Of a stretch of 64,000 nucleotides of DNA, positions 1 to 8,799 are shown in pieces. The translations under genes were made by a program, and so were the position numbers. The notes under the pieces are model-generated. The model was not told the DNA's origin, made no database searches, and saw only the letters and a list, made by a program, of their open reading frames with translations. This DNA is from Azolla caroliniana (taxonomy: Eukaryota > Polypodiophyta): the NCBI GenBank assembly GCA_043228905.1, contig JBHGNT010000014.1, positions 4,650,001 through 4,714,000 of the forward strand, in the 5' to 3' direction. The number at the start of each line of letters is the position of its first letter. The stretch's first letter is position 1.

Positions 1-249
1 AACAAGATCAAGAGAACAAGGAAATAGAGAGACACCAAGGTAGGCACAAATATATGTAATTGTATTAATGCTCTCAAAGTTACAATGGCACACCAATGTA
101 ATGAACAACGTTGAACTAGGTTACAAAGTTCAGTTTAAATACAAACTGAATTAGGGCAACTTCCCTTTCCAATATTTACAAATATGGCCTATACCTAGTC
201 TGTCCAATGGGACAATGTGAATACGTCCATTATGAACCCGTATTCGACA
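1..249 (-). mobile_element. Partial LTR, Cop-9 family, cut by window edge
   Basis: The segment aligns by eye with the LTR at 35364-35736: both share the stretch around cagtttaaatac, the tract gggcaacttccctttcca, and the terminus cgtattcgaca. The terminus at 249 is the TG end of a minus-strand LTR. No polypurine tract follows it, unlike at 35737, so this is either the outer end of a 5' LTR or a solo LTR. The other end lies left of the window. Sequence to its right leads into Gyp-0. Confidence 0.75.
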
Positions 250-363
250 CGACCTTGTGTGGACCGAAATGTTCAAAACCAAAGCTACACATCACGAAGA
301 GATGATGTGAGTTGATAAGACACATGAACCTACTTCATCTAACCCCACTCGATACCACGGAGG

Positions 364-881
364 GTGGTTGACCCCATGCACTTGAGCACGACGAATAGTA
401 GCCCGAATGAGGAGCACGTGCGAAGACCATCAACAACGCCACACATGAACATGAACCCCACACCTAACCGAACAACGTTGACACCTCCTAATGCTGGATT
501 AGCAGTGGCGTTGCAATCTATCCAAACTCGTGTCCAAAATGGAAAAGGAGCGTGTACCCGTTGATACCTAACTAAGCTCCCCAAATGATAACGGGAAGAG
601 CATCTCAATTTCAAAGTTAGTCCCTCAATTTCTCGGCTTTGGCGATGCCTATGATCATGTCGAGAGATTCAAACAAATATGCCGAGCATACGAACCCCTC
701 ACAAAAGTCACCAAAGTCGTGGACTTTGGGCCCACACTCGACAATCAAGCAGGAATTTGGTTCTAAACCCTAAATGAAGATATCGTTGCCGACTTCGAGT
801 ACATCATCGAAGACTTCCTAATCGACTTCATTCGAAGAGGGAATAAGTGCAATCCAATCAATTAACTTTTTGCCCTCAAGC
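364..881 (+). pseudogene. Gyp-0 gag relic, first part (Ty3/gypsy-like)
   Basis: Degenerate gag of an old plus-strand LTR element. An open stretch at 364-564 rich in Pro, Thr and Asn resembles a gag N-terminal leader. From about 620 the conceptual frame reads a gypsy-like capsid block (PQFLGFGDAYDHVERFKQI, then NQAGIWF and LNEDIVADFEYIIEDF). Stops occur, for example in the WF*TLNED region, so it is not functional. The frame is interrupted at 881 by Cop-1. Removing Cop-1 with one copy of its target duplication continues the same frame at 13728 (FALKQVSTIERIRDYI). Assignment to gypsy rests on the capsid-like wording and is moderately sure. Confidence 0.7.
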
Positions 882-1118
882 TGTCGGATGTATGAGGACC
901 TGTCGTATTATGCTCAACAAACAACACAGAAAGTATGACAGAGGAAGAAACATAAACGTAGACCTAGTTTGGAGCTCTTTCACTCTCACTATGTAACTCT
1001 ACACATTCAAGAAGATTATCGTTACAATGTTAGGGTTGAGCTTACATACTCAAGACTTAACTAGAGGATGTGTTCACACTAGGATACAAAGTGGAAGGAG
1101 TCGGCCTTTTATGCAACA
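882..1118 (-). repeat. 3' LTR of Cop-1
   Basis: Matches the other LTR copy through blocks such as tgtatgaggacctg, aacacagaaagtatgac, aagattatcgttacaatg and cacactaggatacaaagtgg. It has lost roughly 30 bases near its 882 end relative to the copy at 7857. The inner boundary is gcaaca|aactccccc, giving a minus-strand purine tract gggggagtt directly before the LTR. Confidence 0.8.
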
Positions 1119-1409
1119 AACTCCCCCGTAAAAGGACTACTCTTTCTGCATACGATGTCAAGGGGTTATCTCCCCCGTAAACCTAGAGTATAATTTAATC
1201 TAAAGTTATAGTTAGGACAAGTCAGTTGGCATATAGACGAGTCGGCAGAGATAAAGTCGGTATCTAGCTTGATTCGGCTAGTCATCCGGGTCAGTTTGTT
1301 CGAATAAGTCAGATCGTCTTGTCTTACCTCTTGCTCCTTGCTCGAGGTTCTTTGGCTTGGTCACTTGTCATAGTCCCATCCTTGTCCTTAGTTCGTTAAA
1401 GTGATGTTC
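1119..1409 (-). other. Cop-1 3' untranslated region with polypurine tracts
   Basis: Noncoding segment between the end of Cop-1 RNase H and its 3' LTR. The tract at 1119-1133 reads as a purine run on the minus strand and is the probable PPT. A second similar tract (ctcccccgtaaacc) lies near 1170-1185. No other feature is visible. Confidence 0.55.
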
Positions 1410-3350
1410 TCAGAGTGGCATTGTCAGGCAATCGACGATGTTCACCTCGGTGTCGATCTTCCGGATTTCGAGCTTCTTCTCTGTTACTAGCTCCCGGATG
1501 TGATGATATTGCACCTCAATATGCTTTTTCTTTGCATCATAGACAGGATTATAGATGAGGTGTATTACGCTCAATGAGTCGCATAAGATGGTCAACACTG
1601 GTTGGTCGATTCGACTTGTTGTCGAGAAGTTGGCAGTCAGTCGGTACAACCAAATGGTTTCCTTCGTTGCTTCGGATGCTACCATGTACTCAAGCTCTGT
1701 GGTAGAAAGGGCCGTGCACTCTTGCAACTTCGACCTCCATGGTATGGCATCGCCACCATAGGTGAAGATACAACATGATGTCGACTTCCGTTTATCTAGA
1801 TTCCCAACATAGTTAGAGCCGGTATAGCCTTCGAAAGTCAATTGTGTTGGGAATTCAATCCCTCTGGATGGGATCCGGTTATGAATGAAGAGGACCCGGT
1901 GAGAACCAAAAGAGATCCGGAAACCGAATTGGATGGACCCGGTGAGAACCGGAACAGAAGACATATTTGTAAATATGTTTTGAGTAAGCCTATTGAGGCT
2001 ATATTTGTAAATAGACCTAAGTTCATATGAGTATAAATATGACCTAGGGCAATCACAAAGTAGCGTCATGTTGTTGTCATATTGTTGTATGTGCATAACT
2101 GTTGTATAGAGAGTGAGGAGATATAGAGCGATACTCTATTGTAATTGTCGCTTGGCGAAGATGCAGAGCTCGAGGTCGTTGCCTCCGAGTCTCTGATTGT
2201 ACCTTTCTGATATAGTGATAGTTTGGAGTCTGTGGGCTCTCGTGGTTTTTCCCTATCATCCTGTGTATTCTCTATTGTTCGTTTGTGTACGTGTACTTAT
2301 CTTCAAACCCCATTTCTGTGTTTGATCCTTAAACGAAGTGATCTAAGACTCGGTTGTGGCCGAGCAATATTCCGCACTATTCTCAACAAGTTATGCATCT
2401 TCGGTCCCTCTCAGGTACTTGAAGATGTGCTTGATGGCCTCCCAATGCTTTCGTCCTGGATTCGACATGTACTGGCTGACTACCCCTACCATCGCATACA
2501 TGATACTTCCTGCGGCCGATGCGTAGGGCATTGAGCTCTCTCTCCTTATCCATTGAAGGAGAGTCTTTGTCCGATAGTCAGATGACGTCCAAAGCGGTGA
2601 TGGTGTGGGCTTCGTGTTCTCCATGTTGTAGCGCTTCAACACTTTGCGGATGTAGTCGAACTAGGAGAGTTAGAGAGTCTTTGTCTTCTAATTTCGCTCG
2701 ATCCTCATGCCCAGTATGTGCCGGGCTTGTCCGAGTTCCTTCATTATGAATTTGTCATGAAGGCTTCGCTTTAGGTTTCTGATTTCAACTTGATTATTCC
2801 CTGCAACTAGATGGATCCGAAAATCGTCAGCCAATTGCTGAGTATATAAGCATGGGTCAAAGTCGGATCGGCTGTAGCCAAGCTGCCTGATGTAGGAGTC
2901 GAAATTCTGGTACAACATCCTCGACGCTTGTTTTAAGCCATAAAGGCTTTTCTTCAGTCGACATACGAGGTGACCTTTCTCCCCTGTTACCATGAAGCCT
3001 GCCCGTTGGGACATGTAAATGTCTTCTTCCAGATCTCTGAGTAGGAATACCGTCTTTACGTCCAATTGCTCAAGCTCTAGATCCTTTGTCGCCACAACCC
3101 CGAGTAGGAGCCGAAGGGTGGTCATCTTGACTACTAGGCAAAATATCTCTTTGTAGTTGACCCCGTGTTCTTGTTTGAATCCCTTCGCGATGAGCTGAGC
3201 TTTGTATTTGGGCTTCTCCGAATCGGATACATATTTGTATCTGAATACCCATTTGCAGGGCAGTGGCTTCCTTCCAGTTGGTAGTTCGACCAACTCCCAT
3301 GTATTGTTCTGATGGATCAAGTCCATCTCGGATCACATGGCTTGTAGCCA
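1410..3350 (-). pseudogene. Cop-1 pol: reverse transcriptase and RNase H (decayed)
   Basis: RT runs from about 3326 to 2688 on the minus strand, with the N-terminal block NNTWELVELPTGRKPLPCKW, the first-aspartate region LEQLDVKTVFL and the block [13 protein letters not shown]. The YVDD catalytic box is absent: the frame passes from CLYTQQLADDF to GNNQVEIRNL, so the active site is deleted. RNase H follows at 2642-2389 (MSNPGRKHWEAIKHIFKYL) and 1839-1410 (ALSTTELEYMVASEATKE, then LCDSLSVIHLI). The tract SIMYAMVGVV lacks the usual CTRPDIGYA residues. A solo LTR at 1845-2388 splits RNase H. Confidence 0.85.
1845..2388 (+). mobile_element. Solo LTR, plus orientation, inside Cop-1 RNase H
   Basis: Starts TGTTGGGAATTC and ends ATTCTCAACA. 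It contains the shared promoter module (a GGCTATATTTGTAAATAG-like inverted repeat, then GAGTATAAATATGACCTAGGG) and the 3' block cgtggtttttccct found in the other copia LTRs. No internal sequence or second LTR is present. Flanking pentamers aattg and agtta do not match well, so the target duplication is decayed or lost. It belongs to the family of the Cop-7 LTRs (41746, 51389). Confidence 0.8.
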
Positions 3351-3994
3351 TGTATCAACGCCCAGTGCAATTATAGCTTCTTCGTATGTGCTTGATTCGC
3401 CTGCATTAGTGTAGTTGACGTAGTCGACACCCGGTTGATAGAACTCTGTCGGTCTTTTGAATCTTCCAGATCTCCGGATTTTGTCGGTTTAGATCCTTTC
3501 AATTGGTTCAATCCGTCGATCGACATTTGTTGAACCACTTATGTTAGGAGTCCTATTGGATGACTCGCCCCTATGATAGGATTTCAGCGATGTCACGTCA
3601 TCCTCCCCTATTTCGGGATTGATTGACTTAAAGATAGGAGAATTAGCTGACTCGAGTCGGCTTTTCCAGTTAGCCTTTGTGGGTGTGTCGGTCAAATCGA
3701 CTTTGTCATTTTCGACTCTCACCTTGTGGGCTTTACCTTTCTTGATTCTAACTGATTTGGCTTTGCCTTGGTTGGCCAATATTGATCTTGTCAATCTCTT
3801 AGTCGAATCCATCTTGTCTAGTGGACCTCTTGCCGATTCAGAGTCGGCAGGTGTATTGTCAGCTTGGTCGAGTTCGATTGTTTGTCAAATCTCTGATTTG
3901 GCCTAGTGGGTCGGTCCTTCTACGACATCTTCGTCAACTTCGAAGGATACCTTTTTACCAAATATTTTCTGCCGGTTCCTCTCAGAGAGAATAG

Positions 3995-4320
3995 TGTTGT
4001 TGGGTGGGGGGTGAAGCCATTCTTAAGGGGGTTACGATAGAGAGAGAGAGAAGGGGAGAGTGAAAAATAAGAATGATACCAAATGAGAGGGAAAAAGTTA
4101 TTCATTACATACCCCATAGGGGGTTTATATAATACATCCAATGTAACGGTTACATGACCGTTATAAATAAGACCATTATGCATTCTTGTACACATGCACA
4201 TAGTTGTGCATGTGTCCATACACATACTCATCCTCACACACTCATTTACTTTACACATACACATCAACCACATCATTACACATACCCTTATGCATCCCCG
4301 TATATTCTTACGAGTAACAA
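3995..4320 (-). mobile_element. Solo LTR with perfect TSD aatag
   Basis: A 326-bp unit bounded by tgttgttggg and gagtaaca, flanked by aatag at 3990-3994 and 4321-4325. The minus strand carries a TATA-like tatataaac followed by a CT-rich leader and the terminus CACCCAACAACA, so it is oriented minus. The same sequence family makes the inverted element at 7154-7662 and is more distantly related to the solo LTR at 57912. It interrupts the Cop-1 integrase-to-linker region, whose frame resumes when it is removed. Confidence 0.85.
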
Positions 4321-4369
4321 ATAGAGTCTTCATTGAAGACTATGTCGCTACTCCGGATCAATTTCCGGT

Positions 4370-5136
4370 GTCGTGTCGAAGCACGTCGCGTCAAAGAGCT
4401 TGGCGTCTCCGGGTGGAACCGTTAGGGTTCTGAACCAAGAGAGTGAAAATAAGAAGAAGAAAGGGAAGAGTTGGATGTCGAGCCGAAAGTATCTCAATAG
4501 TCACGAGTGGTTTGTAGCCCTACCCATGAAGAAAAAAATCCTTATATCGTTCCACCTACGTAACCAAATTAAGCGTGCAAACACAGATCGGAAAACCCTC
4601 TGGAAGAGCTTCGCAACAAGCTATAGAACATAAAAAACAAACATCAGAATTAAGAGTTATGAAGAAAATACCATACAGAGCTACTCCTCAATCGCAGATG
4701 AAAGAATGCCAAAATAGGAAAATCACTATTTCTTCGAGAGAAAAACACAATAATCCTTCCCTCTTATACTAAATGGATGTCTATACATGTAGGATGTGTG
4801 GCACACACCTAGAGAAGCTTGTGCATGTGCGCGACATAAAGCATGTGGGCCATGTGGCACACATGTAGAGAAACTTTGCATGTGCGTTATATGGTGCACA
4901 TGAAATACATTACATGGTTTTGAATATACAACATTTGCTCCAGAATAATGCAAATAAATCCCTAAGAACAATAATACTAAAGAAATTTGAGTCTAGAATG
5001 TAAATCAACTCCAATGAGTCGAATTAGATGGATCTCCAAGGAGTGTTGCGTCATTGAACCAAGTCGAGATGCGTGGTTGTAGTTGAGGCAAGTGTGGAAT
5101 CGTGGTGGCACCGGTTGGTCGCATCCCTTTATGACA
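4370..5136 (-). mobile_element. Solo LTR-like insertion, TSD ccgg
   Basis: A 767-bp segment with ends tgtcgtgtcg and cctttatgaca (TGTC...GACA), flanked by ccgg at 4366-4369 and 5137-5140. Its removal rejoins Cop-1 integrase coding (DPQNR then KLIRSSDIVF). A minus-strand TATA-like tagtataagaggg near 4760 suggests minus orientation. It contains no coding sequence. It resembles no other LTR in the window, and no internal part is left, so calling it a solo LTR is inference from its ends, size and target duplication. Confidence 0.65.
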
Positions 5137-6395
5137 CCGGTTCTGTGGGTCTTATAGTCGATAGCAGAATTCCCCATCGGTTCCATAACTGAAAAATATG
5201 CATTTCGTTGCATGGGGTGCCAACTTGGTCCTTTTCTCCCTGGGGATAAATGCGTAGGCTTTGCATCCGAATATACAAATTCTGTCATAGGTCAGTTGTT
5301 TACAAGACCATAGTGCCGGTGGCACTTCGAGCCTTATTGCTTTCGACGGTGACAGGTTGATTAGATAAACTGCCGTCTTCAATGCTTTGGTCCAGAACTC
5401 CAACTTTAGTCCGACCTATTAGAGCATTGCTATCACCCTTTCTTCGATCATTCGATTGATCCATTTTGCCACTCCATTATGCATGGGTGTGTATGGAATG
5501 GTCTTCTAGTGTCTGATCCCTTTGTCAGACAGGTACTGTTTGAAGACTCGGGAGGTGTACTCACCTCCGTTGTCGGATCAGGGCGTCTTCACTTTGTATC
5601 CTGATCGGTTCTCCACTTTAGACGTCCACCGAGTGAAGATCTTGAGCACTTCATTTTTTGACCTAATTGAGTAGGCCCAAACCTTCCGTGCTTAGTCATC
5701 TACAAATGTGATGAAGTACTAGGAGCCTCCTAGTGATCGTTTAGGCATCGACCCACATATGTCTGTGTGCACGAGGTCTAGGGGTTGTTGTATCGTCTCA
5801 TAGTGGAGAGAGTGCGAACTTTGGGTCTATTTCCCGTAGCGATAATGCTCACCAAACTTCGTCTTCCCCAAGAGTTTAGGAATGTAGCCGACCACCATTA
5901 GCTGGTCAAGTTCAGCTTGTGACATATGGCCGAGTCAGTCATGCCATAGGTTCGGGTTGGTTGATTCGGCTACGTTCATGGACCCTTTTGGATTCATCTC
6001 CATTATTGGATACAAGTTATTGTACTTGTGTCCGTTTCCGATCTTTAGATTTCCTCGATGGATCATCCATGTCGACTCACTCAGAGTTGTTCTATACTCG
6101 TCTTTGGATTACATGCTGAACTTGGTGTAGGTTGATCATATTGCCATTTGACAATTGGATTGGTACTTCGCCAATTCCTGCAATTCTGCACTCCTACCCA
6201 TTGCCTAGCATCTTGTGCATCTTGTGCCTAGCATCTTGGCCGAATAGTTCGAAAACCATTCGATGTTTGGGGTCACGTGGAATGTGGCATCAAAGTCTAA
6301 TAGCCACGTTTGTGCATCTTGTGCATTGTATAGGACTTCTGCGATCACCAAGTTCTCTAGAGAGAGAATTTCTCCTGACCGGGTGTCGGCAACAT

Positions 6396-7778
6396 TTATT
6401 TGGTTGCTGACTGAAGACCGGTTCGAGTTGGAATGTCTCGAGTTCTGCCTGAATCATCGACCACTCTCTTTTCTGTTGGTTGACTAGCAGTCGGAAACAT
6501 TGTCGCTGACTTTTTTGTAGTGAGTGCAGAAGTCACCCGATCGGCTATTTCTCGACTTTGACTGTTGTTGGTCTCCCCTCTTACTAGGCCGATTGGTATT
6601 CCGACCAGTTCTGTCGGCTTGTCTCTTGATCGATTGGATCGGTCAATCGACTCAATCGAGTGGTGGGCTTCTACCGACTCGTCAATGGTGAGTCCCATTG
6701 ATTTTCGCTGAATGTCCTCTGTGAGGACTTGTCCTATTGTCTCATCTAAGTTTAGTTTTGGACAACTATTGGCAAATGTCGTGCAAAATACCTCCCAACT
6801 CGCCGAAAAACTTGATTGGAGGGCAAGGGCTTTCACTTCTTCTTCGGAATTGATCCCTTGGAAGGACAGTTCAGACAACATCTGACTGAAGGTGTTGATG
6901 TGGGAGATCGTTGGGTTCAACTCTCTCATCTTCATATTGAACACTTGTCGAATCAATATGAGTTTTGGTGATGAGAATTTTTTCTCGTATACGGCCTGTA
7001 GCTTCTCCCACATTGAGAACGTTCTCGTCTCTTTTGCCATGCTGAAATAGACGTTTTTAGCCAGATGCATATGAATGGTTGACCTGGCTATTTCGTCCAG
7101 TGAGCCCCATTCTTCTATTGTCATCGAGGTAGGCTTGTTGGTGTGCAATATTGTGTTACCCGTAAGAATATATGGGGAGGCATAAGGGTATGTGTAATGA
7201 TGTGGTTGATGTGTATGTGTAAAGTAAATGAGTGTGTGAGGATGAGTATGTGTCTAGACACATGCACAACTATGTGCATGTGTACAATAATGCGTAACGG
7301 TCTTATTTATAACGGTCATGTAACCGTTACATTGGATGTATTATATAAACCCCCTATGGGGTATTTTATGAATAACTTTTTCCCTCTCATTTTGGTATCA
7401 TTCTTATTTTTCACTCTCCCCTTCTCTCTCTCTATCGTAGCCCCCTTAGAAGGGGGGTGAAGCCATTCTAGGCTTCAGCCCCCAAAGAATGAGACAAGTA
7501 GGGAGTTACACTTACCCACTTTCTCACCTTTGTACACATGCACACAAATGTGCATGTGTTCATACACATACTCATCCTCACACACTCATTTACTTTACAC
7601 ATACACATCAACCACATCATTATACATACCCTTATGCCTCCCCGTATATTCTTATGGGTACATATTGCCTTGATTTGACACCGGATGATAAGTACATCCT
7701 GCATCATCTTCTCCTATAGGGAAAAGTTTTTGTCGTCGAACTTTCTTATTTCAACCCTTGTACCGATGTTGAAGCCAT
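6396..7778 (-). pseudogene. Cop-1 gag (UBN2-type), split by an inverted LTR element
   Basis: Start is an ATG at 7778 (MASTSVQGLK), after the PBS. A frameshift and one stop follow (KFDDKNFSL*EKMMQDVLIIR). The insertion 7154-7662 sits between IKAI and LHTNKPTSM, and those codons rejoin exactly when it is removed with one copy of tattg. The following 250 codons are open: MTIEEWGSLDEIARSTIHMH, EKLQAVYEKKFSSPKLI and LTEDIQRKS are typical copia gag. No CCHC knuckle is seen in the last part. In the intact family this protein packages the RNA in the cytoplasmic particle. Confidence 0.85.
7154..7662. mobile_element. Inverted-repeat LTR derivative with perfect TSD tattg
   Basis: A 509-bp unit whose ends are inverted copies: TGTTACCCGTAAGAATATA at the left and TATATTCTTATGGGTACA at the right. 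The arms, about 137 bp (7154-7290 and 7526-7662), align closely by eye. The left part is a nearly whole LTR of the 3995-4320 family, including TATA at about 7338 and the CT-rich leader. After about 7470 a short unrelated stretch leads into a reversed copy of the U3 part. Pentamers tattg lie at 7149-7153 and 7663-7667. It splits Cop-1 gag. Confidence 0.8.
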
Positions 7779-7842
7779 GTTCTCTTTTGAAAGTGAGATT
7801 TTTACTGAACTGGTCTTTTCTTTTAGCTCTGAACAACAAGTC

Positions 7843-7854
7843 GCTCTGATACCA
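7843..7854 (-). other. Primer binding site of Cop-1
   Basis: Plus strand gctctgatacca, that is TGGTATCAGAGC on the minus strand, complementary to the 3' end of initiator tRNA-Met. It lies two bases from the LTR boundary at 7857. Confidence 0.85.
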
Positions 7855-7856
7855 AT

Positions 7857-8035
7857 TGTTAGTTGTATGTGCGCGGAAGATTGTATGAGGACCTGTTGTA
7901 TTATGCTTAGCAAACAACACAGAAAGTATGACAGAGGAAGAAACAGAGAAAGTTTGGAGCTCTAATGGAAGTTCTTATTTCGCTCTCACTATGTAACCCA
8001 ACACTCAGATATTCAAGAAGATTATCGTTACAATG
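7857..8035 (-). repeat. 5' LTR of Cop-1, first part
   Basis: Begins (plus strand) tgttagttgtatg next to the PBS and matches the LTR at 882. It is split by Cop-2 at the target caatg and continues at 13637-13727. The joined copy is about 270 bp. Confidence 0.8.
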
Positions 8036-8783
8036 TGTTGAGAATCGAACCTTCTATTCACCTTCTTCGGTCGGCCACAACCGATTAATCGCGGATCAAT
8101 GGAGCAGAAAATAGGAACCACACGGAGAAACAAAATAAAACGCGAGTACACAGGGATTAACGTGGAAAACCCTAGACGGGAAAAACCACGGGAGTACAAG
8201 ACTCCAAACCAAACACTATACAGAGAAGTATACAATGGCGAGCTGCAAGGCGACGACCTTGAGCTCGCTGTCCTCGCCACAGGCGGCGGAAATACACAGA
8301 GGCGTCTACCTCTTCGTCTCTCGCGCTCTATCTCTCTCTCTCTCTCTCGGCTACTCTCTCTTCACTCCCCTTGAGTGGAAAAACAGAAAAATAAGCAGCA
8401 ACATAAACTGTTTGCCCTAAGTCATATTTATACACATATGACTTTCGGGCTATTTACAAATATAGCCTCAAGGGCTCTTGGCAAACATATTCACAAATAT
8501 GTCCCCGCATCCGGATCTCCCTCCGGGTACATTCGTCATCCGGCTCCGTAACCGGGGTCTTCAGCATCCGGCTCCGTAGCCGGGGTATTCATCATCCGGC
8601 TCCGTAGCCGGGGTCTTCATCATCCGGCTCCGTAGCCGGGGTCTTCATCATCCGGCACCGTAACCGGGGTCTTCATCATCCGGCTCCGTAGCCGGGGTCT
8701 TCATCATCCGGCACCGTAACCGCAACCGGGCTTGCCGTCATTCATCTCCGGACATCCCATCCGGAGGGACCGAAATCCCAACA
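8036..8783 (-). repeat. 3' LTR of Cop-2
   Basis: 748 bp, TGTTGGG...TCAACA on the minus strand. From upstream to downstream in element sense: a 28-bp tandem array with a hairpin-forming core (8722-8537), the GGCTATATTTGTAAATAGCC-type inverted repeat (8467-8448), the TATA box inside GTCATATGTGTATAAATATGAC (8442-8421), the motif TTAGGGCAA (8420-8412), a CT/GA microsatellite (8326-8343) and the terminus. Confidence 0.95.
8537..8722. repeat. 28-bp tandem repeat array in Cop-2 LTR
   Basis: Six full units and one partial unit of catccggctccgtagccgg plus a gtcttcat-type spacer. Each standard unit holds the inverted repeat CCGGCT-CCGT-AGCCGG. Variant units carry ccggcaccgtaaccgg, changed on both arms. 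The array lies upstream of the TATA box in element sense. Confidence 0.9.
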
Positions 8784-8799
8784 AACTCCCCCTTCACTT
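8784..8799 (-). other. Polypurine tract of Cop-2
   Basis: Minus strand AAGTGAAGGGGGAGTT, directly before the 3' LTR start TGTTGGG. It overlaps the TGA stop codon of gag-pol. Confidence 0.9.

Larger units (their letters stand above)
3351..6395 (-). pseudogene. Cop-1 pol: protease, integrase and linker (decayed)
   Basis: Reading the minus strand, a protease-like stretch near 6330-6240 gives WLLDFDATFHVTPNIEWFSNY, so the D-S/T-G-A motif has become D-F-D-A. Pre-integrase follows near 5990-5880 (LGHMSQAELDQL). The integrase core spans about 5780-5400 and includes SDNGGEYTS and the HNGVAKWINRMIEERV block. Its C-terminal part at 5403-5152 reads VYLINLSPSKA and GCKAYAFIPREKR. The frame continues after two solo LTR insertions as SDIVFNEDSILSER across 4369-4321 and 3994 downward. 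A Ser/Thr/Asp-rich linker covers 3906-3489. Many stops and shifts are present. Confidence 0.8.

Noticed and set aside
1845-2388. Reading 1845-2388 as the 3' LTR of Cop-1
   Set aside because: It is in the opposite orientation, lies inside RNase H coding sequence, and does not match the Cop-1 5' LTR at 7857.
7489-7719. His/Thr-rich and Cys/Met-rich small open frames near the inverted LTR element
   Set aside because: They come from the CACA/TGTG-rich U3 of the LTR family and recur at 4194-4333 with no conservation of the protein.
8537-8722. CRISPR-like regular repeats
   Set aside because: The units are contiguous 28-bp tandem repeats without unique spacers, lie inside an LTR and occur again in its partner LTR.
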